From contig CAWJHE010000013.1 in NCBI GenBank assembly GCA_963842455.1, forward strand, positions 248,001-312,000: DNA of 64,000 nucleotides. The letters are read 5' to 3'. The translations under genes and the position numbers were made by a program. The notes beneath the pieces were generated by a model. The model was not told the DNA's origin, made no database searches, and saw only the letters and a program-made list of their open reading frames with translations. Below, one piece after another: positions 1 through 10,689 of this stretch (positions are counted from its first letter, which is position 1; the number at the start of each line of letters is the position of its first letter). This DNA comes from CAWJHE01 sp963842455 (GTDB lineage: Bacteria > Chloroflexota > Anaerolineae > Anaerolineales > UBA4823).

Positions 1-836
1 TGTGTTTGAACCTTCTCTTGAGCCGGATCGAGATTTTCAATATACTTCTTGCAAATTTCGAATGCCTCCTCAGGGTTATCCAAGGCATATTCAATCCCTT
101 TTAATGTCGCATCCACCATCCTTTGAACCAGATCGGGGTTTTCTGCAATCGTTTTCTCATTGGTTAAGAGTCCATTGGATGTCAATTTTACGTAATCGGC
201 TACCTTGACCATATCGACTGGATAACCTAATTTTTCTAATTGATAAGGTTCATTATTCGCATAAATGACTACCGAATCTACCTGTCCGGCAACCAACGCC
301 TCAACCTGGTTATATCCGATAGACTGTAAGGAAACATCGGACTCATCAAGCTGCCCTGCATTAAGCAAAGCTCGCAAACCGATATAACTGGCTCCGAACA
401 GACCTGGCAATCCTATGGTATGTCCAGCAAGGTCTTGCGGGGTATGGATATTCTGCTCTTTCAACGCTACCACACCAACAGGATAATCCTGCCACCAGGC
501 CATCGCATAGACCACGGGTAATCCTTGAGCTCGAGCCAACAGCACCTGCTCACCGGAGACCAAGGAGAACTGCAGCTCATTCGCACCAACCAGGGCTACA
601 CCATCTGTTTCAAAACTATAATCAAATTCAATCTCCAAACCCGCCTGGCGGTAAAATCCTTTTTCGGCTGCCACATAAAAAGGCGCATATTGCACATTGG
701 GAATATATCCCATGGGTAGCCGGATCTTGGTTAGTGTTGCCTGGGTTGCCTGCGTGGTAGGCGCCTGGCTTGTAGTAGAACATGCACTCAAAGCAAAAAT
801 TAACAGAAATAGAACGATTAAAATACGACTTTTCAT
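1..836 (-). CDS. ribY: Riboflavin ABC transporter substrate-binding lipoprotein RibY (partial, 3' end beyond window)
   Basis: NMT1/THI5-family periplasmic binding protein, 278 codons visible before the window edge cuts the 3' end. It opens with a lipoprotein signal peptide (MKSRILIVLF, hydrophobic core, lipobox LSAC), then a Thr/Gln-rich linker and a binding-protein fold containing the family-typical GYIPNVQYAPFYVAAEKGFY segment. ThiY/SsuA/TauA proteins look alike, so the substrate is taken from context: the gene follows ribX, and the pair is transcribed from a promoter behind an FMN riboswitch, as for the RibXY riboflavin importer described in Chloroflexi. Start ATG at 836 follows a CAGGAG-like Shine-Dalgarno. 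No ATPase gene is seen next to it; it may lie beyond the window. The family is certain, the riboflavin assignment likely. Confidence 0.85.
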   Translation of the reverse strand, partial: MKSRILIVLFLLIFALSACSTTSQAPTTQATQATLTKIRLPMGYIPNVQYAPFYVAAEKGFYRQAGLEIEFDYSFETDGVALVGANELQFSLVSGEQVLLARAQGLPVVYAMAWWQDYPVGVVALKEQNIHTPQDLAGHTIGLPGLFGASYIGLRALLNAGQLDESDVSLQSIGYNQVEALVAGQVDSVVIYANNEPYQLEKLGYPVDMVKVADYVKLTSNGLLTNEKTIAENPDLVQRMVDATLKGIEYALDNPEEAFEICKKYIENLDPAQEKVQT

Positions 837-945
837 GATAAAGCTCCTGGATTTTTCTTTTTTTTAAATTTTCCAAACCTTTTTTTGATAACAGTTATCT
901 TGTTTCCCTGGTAAAAGAAACATTTTGACTGGCGAAAAGCAAGGG

Positions 946-1746
946 TTATTCTGGTCGTTCTCTCCAAGAAAGCCAGCGAGACTCTAAGAAAACGACTGTT
1001 CCATACAATGCAACTGCCATGATAATCAACATCAAAACAGCCACAAAAACTAACGCAGTATCGTATTGACCGCGTGCCCGGTTAATCATAAAGCCGAGGC
1101 CTTGATCAGCACCTACAAATTCACCTACCACAGCCCCAATCACGGATAGGGTTGCACCGATCCTTAATCCACCTAAGAAAACAGGTAAAGCTGCAGGAAT
1201 TTCCAAAAGGTGAAATGTCTGCCAGGGAGTCGCCTGTAAGGAGCGCATCAAATCGCGTAAATCATCAGAAACAGAACGTAATCCAACAACCGTGTTAACC
1301 AATACAGGGAAGAAAACAATCAATGCACAAATTAACACTTTGGAAAACAGCCCAGGACCAAACCAAATCACCAATAAAGGTGCAATAGCAACGACTGGAA
1401 CGGATTGGCTGGCAACGATGTAGGGAGCCAGGATGCGTTCAACTGTTCTAGATTTCGCTAAAAAATAACCCAGGGAAGTTGAAGCGATTGTACCCAATGC
1501 CAGACCAGCCACCACTTCTCCCAGGGTCACGATCGCATGTCTCACAAGACTCCCGTCTTGGATCACCTGGATAAATCGCGACCAAACTAACGACGGTCCA
1601 GGAAGGATAAAAGCAGGGAAATTCCCTACATTCACCGCTATCTCCCATAATAATATCGCCACAAAGAAAGAAACAAACACCAGAATAATTCTGGTAGCTT
1701 GGATTTTATTCTGCCTGGTGGTCGTATCAGACAGATGAGCACTCAT
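946..1746 (-). CDS. ribX: Riboflavin ABC transporter permease RibX
   Basis: BPD-type inner-membrane permease of 266 residues (SsuC/TauC/ThiX family) with about six membrane segments. The EAA-like cytoplasmic loop is visible around LRDLMRSLQATPWQTFHLLE followed by a G-rich turn. It is the first gene behind the FMN riboswitch and is followed by ribY after 109 nt. An in-frame start exists up to 1809, but that stretch encodes the riboswitch terminator hairpin. The start is therefore placed at the ATG at 1746, with GGAAAGG about nine nt upstream. In the RibXY system the permease works with RibY to import riboflavin. Substrate is inferred from regulation; the permease family is clear. Confidence 0.85.
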   Translation of the reverse strand: MSAHLSDTTTRQNKIQATRIILVFVSFFVAILLWEIAVNVGNFPAFILPGPSLVWSRFIQVIQDGSLVRHAIVTLGEVVAGLALGTIASTSLGYFLAKSRTVERILAPYIVASQSVPVVAIAPLLVIWFGPGLFSKVLICALIVFFPVLVNTVVGLRSVSDDLRDLMRSLQATPWQTFHLLEIPAALPVFLGGLRIGATLSVIGAVVGEFVGADQGLGFMINRARGQYDTALVFVAVLMLIIMAVALYGTVVFLESRWLSWRERPE

Positions 1747-1767
1747 CGTATTCAACCTTTCCATAAC

Positions 1768-1797
1768 AAAAAACCCCGACATCAAAATGTTCGGGGC
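1768..1797 (-). terminator. Intrinsic terminator of the FMN riboswitch expression platform
   Basis: On the minus strand CCCCGAAC and its partner GTCGGGG form a GC-rich hairpin followed at once by a run of six T. It lies between the FMN aptamer and the ribX start, where a transcription-attenuating expression platform is expected: FMN-bound aptamer would favour termination. Confidence 0.8.
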
Positions 1798-1870
1798 AAA
1801 ATGAGACAACCTATAACATCAGCATGAGTCTAAATTAACACAAGGCTCATGCATCAGATCAAGTCATAGG

Positions 1871-2020
1871 TGAACCTCCTCCCATCCGGACTGTACCGTC
1901 GGCCCTGGAATTGCACCAGATCGTGCTCGTTGATTGATCAAGAGCTTGCGGGCTATACCGCCGGTCGGGAATGGCATGATTCCTGGTGTGGTTCATGCTT
2001 CACCCTGCCCCGAAGGTTCA
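1871..2020 (-). promoter_or_regulatory. FMN riboswitch (RFN element)
   Basis: Read on the minus strand, the segment carries the conserved RFN blocks in order: CTTCGGGGCAGGGTGAA, then TTCCCGACCGGCGGTATAGC, CCCGCAAGC, CAGGGCCGACGGTACAGTCC and GGATGGGAGGAGG. The ends TGAACCT (2014-2020) and AGGTTCA (1871-1877) pair to close P1. A 7-bp hairpin (1822-1852) and a terminator (1768-1797) follow. It controls ribX and ribY. Confidence 0.97.
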
Positions 2021-2022
2021 TA

Positions 2023-2059
2023 TCGCCGGTTTGAATATCATTGATGATATTCCAGCGAT
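2023..2059 (-). other. Leader hairpin upstream of the FMN aptamer
   Basis: GAATATCA and TGATATTC are inverted arms around a 4-nt loop (2033-2052). Imperfect pairing of ATCGCTGG with CCGGCGAT extends the stem. It lies in the predicted 5' leader between the promoter and the aptamer. Function unknown; possibly stabilises the transcript 5' end. Confidence 0.45.
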
Positions 2060-2076
2060 CATGTTTACTTGTGGAA

Positions 2077-2105
2077 ATTATAACTTTACTAAAACCGGTG
2101 GTCAA
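2077..2105 (-). promoter_or_regulatory. Sigma-70-type promoter of the riboswitch-ribXY operon
   Basis: On the minus strand TTGACC (2105-2100) and TATAAT (2082-2077) are separated by exactly 17 nt. Start of transcription near 2070 would leave about 50 nt before the aptamer. The rest of the 2106-2356 gap shows no gene. Confidence 0.75.
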
Positions 2106-2356
2106 TATGACATTCTTCCACTTTCTTGAGAGACGGGGATTGACCAGACGCTCTATTCTCAAGTACACTACATAGCAAGGATAGATGTCGAACTCTTTCT
2201 ATCTAAAGGAACTTAGCAGGTTGTTTTTTCGTCTAAAAGACATGAATTCAACATAATCATCAGGATAATCAACGTAGAAAAAGTCCTACCAGCCAAACCC
2301 CAAAAAGCTATGTCCGCACCAGGCAGAACAATTCGCAGGTAAGGGTAATTGAGCGT

Positions 2357-3874
2357 ATGCATCCCGTTCATCCCATCAATCCGGGAAAAGTCTTAGGTTT
2401 TCTTTTTTTGAGCGGGCTCATCCTCATTCCAATGATCGTAGTGATCCTGGTGGGAGGTTTCTACGGTTATTATCAAGTTTCTGGAAGAATAATCCCTGGT
2501 GTGAAGATCGCATCCAGCGATGTTGGTGGGATGTTGATCACAGAAGCGGCATTGGAACTGGAAAAAACCTGGAACCTTGAGAACCAGATTGTATTGACCA
2601 GTGGCATGCATACCATCAGTGTTTCACCAGCAGAATTAGGTCTTCATCTGGATGCTTTAGCTACCGTACAAGAGGCCTACCAGGTTGGTCACCAAAATTC
2701 CATCCTGGATCGTTTCGGGCATCTCCTGGTCAGTGTAACTCAAGGTTGGGAAATCACCCCAACCATTTATTTTGATCGTGCCCAAGCCCAAGCCGGGCTC
2801 GAGAAGCTTGTTCCCAATATGAGTGCTCCACCGCAGAACGCATCTATTCGCGTGGATGGCTCAAATTTAACTGCCATCCCAGGTGAAATTGGATACACGA
2901 TTAATATAGACGATACACTTTCGGTTTTGGAGAAGAACCCCCTTAATGTTATGCAAAACAAGGTTTTAATGGTTCAACTGCTTCCTCTTTCACCGCAAGT
3001 GAGCGATCTAACGCCAATCCTGGAGCAGGCAGAAGAATTTATAAAAACGCCTGCCAGCTTTCGGGCTTTCGATGCACTCAGTAATGAGTATCTGGAATTT
3101 TCCATTCCTAAAGAGACCCTTCTCAGTTGGCTTTCTCTAGAAATTGAAGACCAGAAACCTATCATCAGCCTGGATAAGGCAAAGGTAACCATTTCTTTAC
3201 AGCAGTGGCAGAATGACCTGGGTGAAGGACGTTATTTTGACGCCGAGGTCAACAGCCCAATAATTGCCGAGGCGGTTAAGAACCAACAAGTTGCTACCAT
3301 TCTGATCAGCCATACACCAACTACATACTCGGTACAACCTGGGGATACTTTGCTAAAAATCGGTTGGAAAATTGGAATGCCTTTTTGGAAAATCATCCAG
3401 GCAAATCCCGGCATAGATCCTGATCATTTGCAGTCAGGGTCTTTATTGACCATCCCTTCCAAAGATGAATTAATACCCTTGCCGGTGGTTTTGAACAAGC
3501 GCATTGTCATTAGCATTCAAAAGCAACGCCTTTGGGTGTATCAAGATGGAGGGTTGATATCAGAGCATATCATCAGCACAGGTATCGATCGTTCTCCAAC
3601 CCAGCCTGGAATATTCCAGGTTCAGACTCACGAAAAGAACGCTTATGCTTCAGTCTGGGACTTGCACATGCCAAACTTCCTTGGTATTTATGAAGCCTGG
3701 CCTGGATTTATGAACGGTATTCACGGATTGCCTACATTATCAAATGGGCAAAGACTATGGGCCAACATCTTGGGAAGACCAGCCTCTTATGGTTGTATAA
3801 TCCTTAATCTAGAAGATGCGAAATGGTTATATGATTGGGCTGAGGCTGGCGTCATTGTAGAAATTATCTCCTAA
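2357..3874 (+). CDS. Membrane-anchored L,D-transpeptidase with LysM domain
   Basis: Protein of 505 residues predicted to cross-link peptidoglycan. Layout: one N-terminal membrane segment (about 12-38), a long extracytoplasmic region resembling the peptidoglycan-binding/YoaR-type domains that precede YkuD enzymes, a LysM domain (about 322-367, YSVQPGDTLLKIGWKIG), then a YkuD catalytic domain (about 378-505). The catalytic cysteine is C480 in the motif SYGCIIL, with the upstream His in GIHGLP. The canonical motif is S-H-G-C, so the residue two before Cys is Tyr instead of His. It precedes the alpha-2-macroglobulin gene by 38 nt on the same strand, and both are envelope proteins. The start was taken at the first ATG, with AGGTAAGGG upstream. 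Confidence 0.88.
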   Translation: MHPVHPINPGKVLGFLFLSGLILIPMIVVILVGGFYGYYQVSGRIIPGVKIASSDVGGMLITEAALELEKTWNLENQIVLTSGMHTISVSPAELGLHLDALATVQEAYQVGHQNSILDRFGHLLVSVTQGWEITPTIYFDRAQAQAGLEKLVPNMSAPPQNASIRVDGSNLTAIPGEIGYTINIDDTLSVLEKNPLNVMQNKVLMVQLLPLSPQVSDLTPILEQAEEFIKTPASFRAFDALSNEYLEFSIPKETLLSWLSLEIEDQKPIISLDKAKVTISLQQWQNDLGEGRYFDAEVNSPIIAEAVKNQQVATILISHTPTTYSVQPGDTLLKIGWKIGMPFWKIIQANPGIDPDHLQSGSLLTIPSKDELIPLPVVLNKRIVISIQKQRLWVYQDGGLISEHIISTGIDRSPTQPGIFQVQTHEKNAYASVWDLHMPNFLGIYEAWPGFMNGIHGLPTLSNGQRLWANILGRPASYGCIILNLEDAKWLYDWAEAGVIVEIIS

Positions 3875-3912
3875 TAAAAATTACACGTTCTTTTACAAAA
3901 CAAGAGGTGATT

Positions 3913-6900
3913 ATGGACAACCAAAATTGGATTACGAATCCTAAAATCAATCAAGCCATTTGCGCCAGAAAATTACTCTCAATCATCCTGATCGCCACAT
4001 TGTTCCTCAGCGCCTGCCGACCGAACACATTACCATTATCTGAAGAAACAAAAACAGAGACCAAGCCAATCGAAGCTGTCACCCCCACTTCAGAAATTTT
4101 GGGATTGCGGGTCAAAGATGATGGTTCCTCGTTGCCTATCCAGGTCATTGATACTGACCCTGGGTTCAACCAGCCCCTATCCACACAAGGTCCCATCAAG
4201 CTCATATTCAACCAGCCAATGGATATTGAAAAAACGAACGCTGCCTGGAAATTTCTGGATTCTCAGGGCAACAAAATCGATGGGGAAATCAAATGGCCAT
4301 CGCCTCGGACCCTGGAATTTACTCCTGGTCAATCCTTGAAACCTGGCAGTTCGTTTACGGCAATCCTCGATCAAAATGCAGCCAACGCCCAAGGCAAAAC
4401 ATTAAGTGAGATTCTGGAGTTGACTTTTGACACCATCAGTCCATTACAGGTTAGCCAGGTATTTCCCGAAGATAAATCAAAGGAAATCGCCAACAATGCT
4501 GTCATCACGGTAATTTTTAATCGTCCAGTTGTTCCATTGGTCATCTCAGAGGAAAAATCGAAACAGGTTTCTCCACTTTCCATTTCACCAGAATTGCCTG
4601 GAGACGGTAAATGGATCAATACATCCATTTACGCTTTTCAGCCATCAAAACCTCTCAAAGCAGATACCACATACCAGGTAACAGTTAAAGCCGGTCTGAC
4701 TGATGCTGTTCAGGATTCAGAATTAGCTGAAGATTTTTCATGGAGTTTTGACACTGCCAAAGCTGAAATAAAATCATTCTTCCTCTCAGATGGACGTGAA
4801 AACCCAAAGAATTTTGTACGAAATATCCATCTAACAGAAAATTTCACCATCCACTTTCTCCAGCCGATGCAACATTCGAAAACCGAAAATGCGATCAGCC
4901 TGACAGGAGCGGGGGGAGAAATTGTAGCGTGGGATGCAACCTGGAATCAAGAATCAACTCAAGTAAAAATTAGTCCCACTGATCGCCTCGAGCTGGATAC
5001 ACAATACACTCTGGAAGTAGATGAGAAAGCTCAAACAGTGGATGGCGCATCCTTAAACCAGGGATTAAGGTGGGTTTTCTACACATTGCCTTCACCAGCA
5101 GTCATCGGCGTGAACCCTACGGATCGCATTAAACAAGAAACTTTTTCCAGTGAATTACGCATTCGATTTGCTTCACCCATGAATATCGAATCGGTCAAAG
5201 AAAGGATCGTCATTTCCCCAAAACCCGACACGGAGACCAAATGGTGGTACAACGAATGGGACTGGAGCATTTCAACTTACTCCTTAAAACCATCGACGAA
5301 TTACGAAATTCAACTCTTAGCGGGCATGCAAGACATTTACGGAAATGAGATTCCTGACACTCAGGTATTCCGATTCACCACTGCTGCTTACGAACCATCT
5401 GCATACCTGGAGATGCCCTACCAGTCACCCATTTTACGCCAGGGCGGACCGCAAGAATTCTTTGTTGCCTACCGGAATGTAAAATCGGTGCTTGTCAAAC
5501 TATATCGCGTGAGTCCAGAGCAATTCGTGGCATTTCAAACTGGTTCAGTTTCCCTTTCCGATTTCCGCCCTCCATCGAGTGATTTGGTCTGGCAGGAAGT
5601 CATCGACAGTAAAGGGAAGCTGAATGAGCGTGTCTTGACAAGCTTGACACCAAAACCTCAGGATGCAGATAGCTTGGAAAACGGCATCTACTTCCTGGCT
5701 TTGCATTCGCCAGATATTGCGAATCCAAGTTATTACGACGATTACCGCCTTTTGATTGTTGCCACATCCAGCCTGAATTTCAAAACCAGCGCCTCCGATG
5801 GATTGGTCTGGCTGACTGATCTCGAAAGCGGTGAGCCAGTCCCAGATATTCCCATAACAATTTATAGCGACAAATTCGAACCCATCGGGGAAGGCACGAC
5901 AGATTCAGATGGACTACTCCATCTGGAATTGCCGCCTACCAAAGATTATTACTCCAACCGCTATGTCCTGGCGCAAAACGAACAGGTCTTTGCGCTTACA
6001 TCAACGGACTGGGGCAGCGGATTTAATTTATGGGATTATGGTATCTGGGGCAGCTATTTCTCCCCGACTAACCAGCCAATCGCCTATGTTTACACCGAAC
6101 GGCCCATTTACCGTCCAGGTCAGCCGGTATATTTTAAAGGCATAGTTCGTTTGGATGAAGACCTGGATTACAAATTGCCTGATTTCCAAAATGTACGGGT
6201 TACCATCGAAAGTTTCAAGGACATGGTACTCACCGAAGAATACGAACTAAATTCAATGGGGAGTTTTGCCGGAGAATTCACCCTGGATAGCGAAGCCAGT
6301 CTCGGCTATTACACGTTGAATGTTTACATTGACGACAAGGCTGAACCAATCGGCACACTCAGTTTTAATGTGGCTGAATACCGACGGCCAGAATTTCAGG
6401 TGATGGTTAACAGTGATCCGCAAAACATCTTAAACGGAGATACTTTCTCCATCACCGTGCAGGCTGATTATTACTCTGGCGGCGGGGTGAGCGATGCCGA
6501 GGTGGACTGGACGCTGACAAAAGAAGCTTTTCGCTTTACCCCTCCGGGGGATTACGCCATGTTCAGTTTTGAAGATTTCGAAGAATATCAGGATTTTTAC
6601 GCTAGTGAAAGTCAAAGCTCCGAAATCGTTGCTGAAGGTCAGGGAACAACTGATGATGCTGGCGCTTACTCAACAAAACTTCCCGTCAACTTGGGGACCT
6701 CCAGCACCAGCCAAAAACTAACATTTGAAGCCTCGATCATTGATATCTCCCAAAACCTGGTCAGTGGGCGCACTTCAATCATTGCCCACCGTTCACAAGT
6801 CTATCCGGGGGTACGCTCCACAACATATATCGGCGAGACTGGAGAACCTCTAAATTTTGAAATGGTTGCTTTGGATTGGGAGGGAAAACCCCTGCCAGGA

Positions 6901-9900
6901 CAAGAGATCAGCGTCGAATTTATCGAACGGCGATGGTACAGTGTTCAAGAACAAGATGCAGAAGGCCGGGTAACCTGGAAATCTACCGTTGAAGAAATAC
7001 TGATCGAGAGCCTGGATGGTCTGGTCGCCGATGCCCAAGGCTTGGTCGAAGCCAATTTTACGCCTCCAAATGGTGGGGTATATCGGGCCAGGGTTAAGAG
7101 CCTGGACTCTCGTGAAAATCTTGGACAGGCTTCCACTTATGTGTGGGTAGCCGGTGATGAGTTTGTTCCCTGGCGGCAAACCAACGATCGCAGCTTCGAC
7201 CTGGTCACCGACCGGTTGTCTTACCAACCTGGAGAAAAGGCAGAAATTTTAATCGCCTCTCCATTCCAGGGAGATGCCTATGCTCTGGTGACGGCTGAAC
7301 GCGGAAGCCTGCACTTCCAGGATGTGGTCAAGCTAACCAGCAACAGCACCGTCTATCAATTACCCATCACCCCGCAAATGGCGCCCAATGTATACATCTC
7401 GGTTCTGATTGTCAAAGGAATAGATGAAAACAATTTGCGCCCTAATTTCAAAATGGGATTAAAGGAAATTCAGGTAGATGCCAGTCAGGTCGCTGTAAAA
7501 ATTGAGCTCAAAGCAGAACCATCCGAAGCCGGTCCTGGGGACACTGTCCGTTACAACATCCGCACCTTGGATTTCAGTGGTAAGCCCGTTCAAGCCGAAG
7601 TATCCCTCGGATTGAGCGATCTAGCAACTCTGTCCCTGATGGAACCGAACAGCACGCCAATTGTGGAGTACTTCTATTCACAACGCAATCTCGGTGTGTG
7701 GACCTCTGTGCCGATGACCTTGAATATTGAAGACTACAATCAGAATATCCGCGAAGAAATCGTAGAAGGACAGGGCATGGGCGGCGGAGGTGGAGAGAAA
7801 GGTATTGGCGAGCTGGGTGTGGTTGACGTTCGTCAAGATTTCCCTGACACAGCTTTTTGGGAAGCATTTATTGTCACTGGCGATGATGGTCAGGCCAATA
7901 TCAGCGTAACACTTCCCGACAATCTAACCACCTGGCGTATGGATGCCAGAGCTGTAACTTTGGATACACTGGTCGGTCAAACAACTCTGGATCTGGTAAG
8001 CAGCAAGCCTTTATTAGTACGACCTCAGACGCCGCGCTTCTTGATTGCTGGCGACCAGGTCCGTTTTGGAGCCTCTATCCAAAATAATACATCCCAGGAT
8101 TTAAAGGTTGAGGCATCTCTGGATGCCATCGGTGTCGATCTGGATGGCCCAGCTCTTCAGAATGTCGAGGTAAAGGCAAACAGCCAGGTTTATATCACTT
8201 GGGATGCCAATGTGCAACCAATGGCTGAGAGGGTCGACCTGGTGTTTCAAGCGAAATCGGGCGATCTAAGTGATGCAACCCGCCCTACCATGGGAACACT
8301 AGACAACCAGGGCATTCCTGTTTATCGCTACACCGTCCCAGAAACAGTGGGCACATCTGGCATGCTAACCGCCAGTGGTTCGGTTCTGGAAGCCATCAAC
8401 CTTCCTGAAAGCTGGGATATCCAACAAGGCACTCTTGATCTACGCCTTTCTCCATCCCTGGCTGCAAGCATGACCGATAGCCTGACTTACCTGGAGGAAT
8501 ACCCCTACGATTGCCTGGAACAGACGATTTCACGCTTCTTACCCAATGTGCTTACCACTCAGGCGCTCATTGCATCTGACTTAAGTGACCCAATTCTGGA
8601 AGCTGGACTGAAAGAGCAAGTGGCGATTGCCATCCAGCAAATCAGTAGTAAACAAAATGCCAACGGCGGTTGGGGATGGTGGGGCTCAGAAAAAAGTGAT
8701 CCGCTGACCTCTGCATACGTCGTGCTAGGTTTAGCGGAAGCACAAAGCGCGGGATATGAAATAAGTCCAAAAATGTTATCCCTCGGCATAAGATATCTGC
8801 AAACCCAGATCCTTTCCAGTGTGCGCCTGGTAGAACTCCGAGAAAATCAACCGGCAGGCATTCCTGTTATATGTTCTCAACCAGGCCGGAAAACCAGATG
8901 TCAGCAGCACTGTTCAACTCTTCGAGCACAGGCAAAATTCAAGCCTGTATGCACGCGCCTTTTTAGCACAGACTTTGTTCGAGATCGATGCTGAAGATAC
9001 CCGAGTCAACACCTTGCTCTCTGATCTGGTTAGCGCTGCCATTCTTTCGGCAAGCGGCGCCCATTGGGAAGAAGGTAAAGTGGATCGCTGGAATTGGAAT
9101 ACCGATACCCGGACCACAGCCATCATCCTGTCCGCGTTAGGGCAGATAGATCCGGAAAACCCTCTAAATGCCAATGCTGTGCGCTGGCTGATTACCCATC
9201 GCAGAAATGGGCACTGGAATGGCACCCAGGAAACTGCATGGACACTTATGGCGCTGACTCATTGGATGACTTCCAGCGGTGAATTGAAAGCAGATTACCA
9301 GTATGGAATCGCGTTGAATGGTGAACAATTGGGCGGCGGAATTGCAGACAAAACCAGTTTGCGAGACACATTGGAACTCAAGGTCGAGATTGGGCAACTG
9401 GTCTCAGATGAAGCTAACCGATTGTTGATTGCCCGTGATGAAGGACCTGGCAACCTGTATTACACAGCCCATCTCAATGTCTGGCTTCCCGTAGATCAGG
9501 TCAAGTCATTGGACCAGGGGTTGATTGTCTCACGCAGTTACTATCGCCTGGACGATTTGCAGACACCTGTCACAGATGCCAATCACGGCGAGTTGCTGCT
9601 TGCCCGTCTAACTCTTGTAGCGCCAAATGCAGTTCACTATGTTGTCGTGGACGATCCATTGCCAGCCGGATTAGAAGCTGTAGACCAATCCTTGATTACG
9701 AGCCCACAGAGCATTTCTGTACCACAAGCTTTTTCCTCGGAAGAACTGTTCTGGAAAGGTTGGGGTTGGTGGTACTTTACCCAATTCCAATACAAGGATG
9801 AAAAAGTCGTGTTAGCCGCCGATTACTTGCCAGCCGGGACTTATATCTACACATACCTGGTGCGCGCAGGCACGGTCGGTGAATTCTACACCATTCCGCC

Positions 9901-9979
9901 CACTGCCCAAGAATTTTATTTTCCCGATGTATATGGGAGAGGTGAGGGTGGTCTGTTCACCGTCAATCCAGCACAGTAG
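3913..9979 (+). CDS. Bacterial alpha-2-macroglobulin lipoprotein (frame break near 8840)
   Basis: Very large exported lipoprotein, about 2021 residues when read across the break. Lipobox LSAC follows the hydrophobic N-terminal segment. Ig-like Big_5 domains (for example IKLIFNQPMD) come first, then macroglobulin MG domains, a Gly-rich bait-like stretch (GQGMGGGGGEKG) and the thioester site YDCLEQ with Cys1534. The thioester would trap attacking proteases. The reading frame changes between about 8825 and 8845: frame one ends in unrelated residues, while frame two continues correctly with NRQAFLLYVLNQAGKP. One extra base, for example in the GAAAATC run, explains it. ATG 3913 is preferred over GTG 3907 because of Shine-Dalgarno spacing. 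These proteins are often paired with PBP1C, whose gene lies about 700 bp downstream on the other strand. Confidence 0.9.
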
Positions 9980-9983
9980 AAAG

Positions 9984-10022
9984 AAAAACCAGGGGTAGTT
10001 GAATTAACTACCCTTGGTTTTT
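9984..10022 (+). terminator. Bidirectional intrinsic terminator after the macroglobulin gene
   Basis: AAAAACCAGGGGTAGTT and AACTACCCTTGGTTTTT form a long stem with a 5-nt loop. A-rich left and T-rich right flanks allow use on both strands. Confidence 0.85.
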
Positions 10023-10105
10023 CTAATTCATGTGCCAGAAGTATACAATTCAAGGAGGGGTAAAGTATAATTAACACGTAACATCAACCCTGACAGGAGG
10101 ACAAT

Positions 10106-10540
10106 ATGAACGATTGGGTCGGAGTACTGATTGTTGTTGTAGTCATTATTATCGTGTGGTGGTTGCTAGCCCGCTTTGCCAAGCAAGGCCCAGAACCATT
10201 TCATGTGGAACACAAGCAGGTTCAAGACGCTCATGTGAGTGAATCGCCTACTCGAGCAGCAAGCATTGAGCTTCCGGAAACACCGAACCTGCCGGATGAT
10301 CTGACCATCCTGGAAGGGATCGGACCTAAAGTTAACAAAATCCTGCAGGCTCAAGGCATCTCAACATTCGCCCAATTGGCAGATACAAAAGCTGATCAAT
10401 TAAAAACCATCCTCGAAGAGAATAGTCTGCAATTTATGAATCCTGCATCCTGGCCGCAACAGGCAAAACTAGCCGCTGAAGGAAAAATGGATGAGCTTCA
10501 GGTCTTAATGGACAATCTCAAGGGTGGAAGAAAAGCGTAA
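10106..10540 (+). CDS. Membrane-anchored helix-hairpin-helix protein
   Basis: Protein of 144 residues: an N-terminal transmembrane helix (about 4-24), an acidic/polar linker, then a helix-hairpin-helix domain (about 65-130) with the core DLTILEGIGPKVNKILQAQG and FAQLA. This resembles the HhH domain found in many proteins with a 'DDL..IEGIGPK' motif, usually of unknown function; binding to DNA or RNA is possible but not shown. AGGAGG-type Shine-Dalgarno (CAGGAGGACAAT) precedes ATG 10106. It stands alone between two terminators. Confidence 0.8.
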   Translation: MNDWVGVLIVVVVIIIVWWLLARFAKQGPEPFHVEHKQVQDAHVSESPTRAASIELPETPNLPDDLTILEGIGPKVNKILQAQGISTFAQLADTKADQLKTILEENSLQFMNPASWPQQAKLAAEGKMDELQVLMDNLKGGRKA

Positions 10541-10573
10541 TAGACTGTATTTCTAACCAAAAGCTTGATTAAA

Positions 10574-10615
10574 ATGAACGGTATGGAATCATTGGTTCCA
10601 ACCGTTCATTTATTT
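10574..10615 (+). terminator. Probable intrinsic terminator after the HhH gene
   Basis: ATGAACGGT (10574-10582) pairs with ACCGTTCAT (10601-10609), with inner TGGA/TCCA pairing, followed by TTATTT. It separates the HhH gene from convergent pbpC. Confidence 0.65.
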
Positions 10616-10689
10616 AATCGGATGTTATCGAATGCACACTCTGATCAGAAATTACTGTCCAGAGAATCATGGATTTTCGCGGAAATATT

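Noticed and set aside
1747..1809. Longer ribX start adding 21 residues
   Set aside because: The extra sequence is the riboswitch terminator hairpin and T-run; a good Shine-Dalgarno supports ATG 1746.
6850..7227. Antisense open frame of 125 codons inside the macroglobulin gene
   Set aside because: It mirrors a strongly conserved coding region, has no Shine-Dalgarno and no recognisable protein features.
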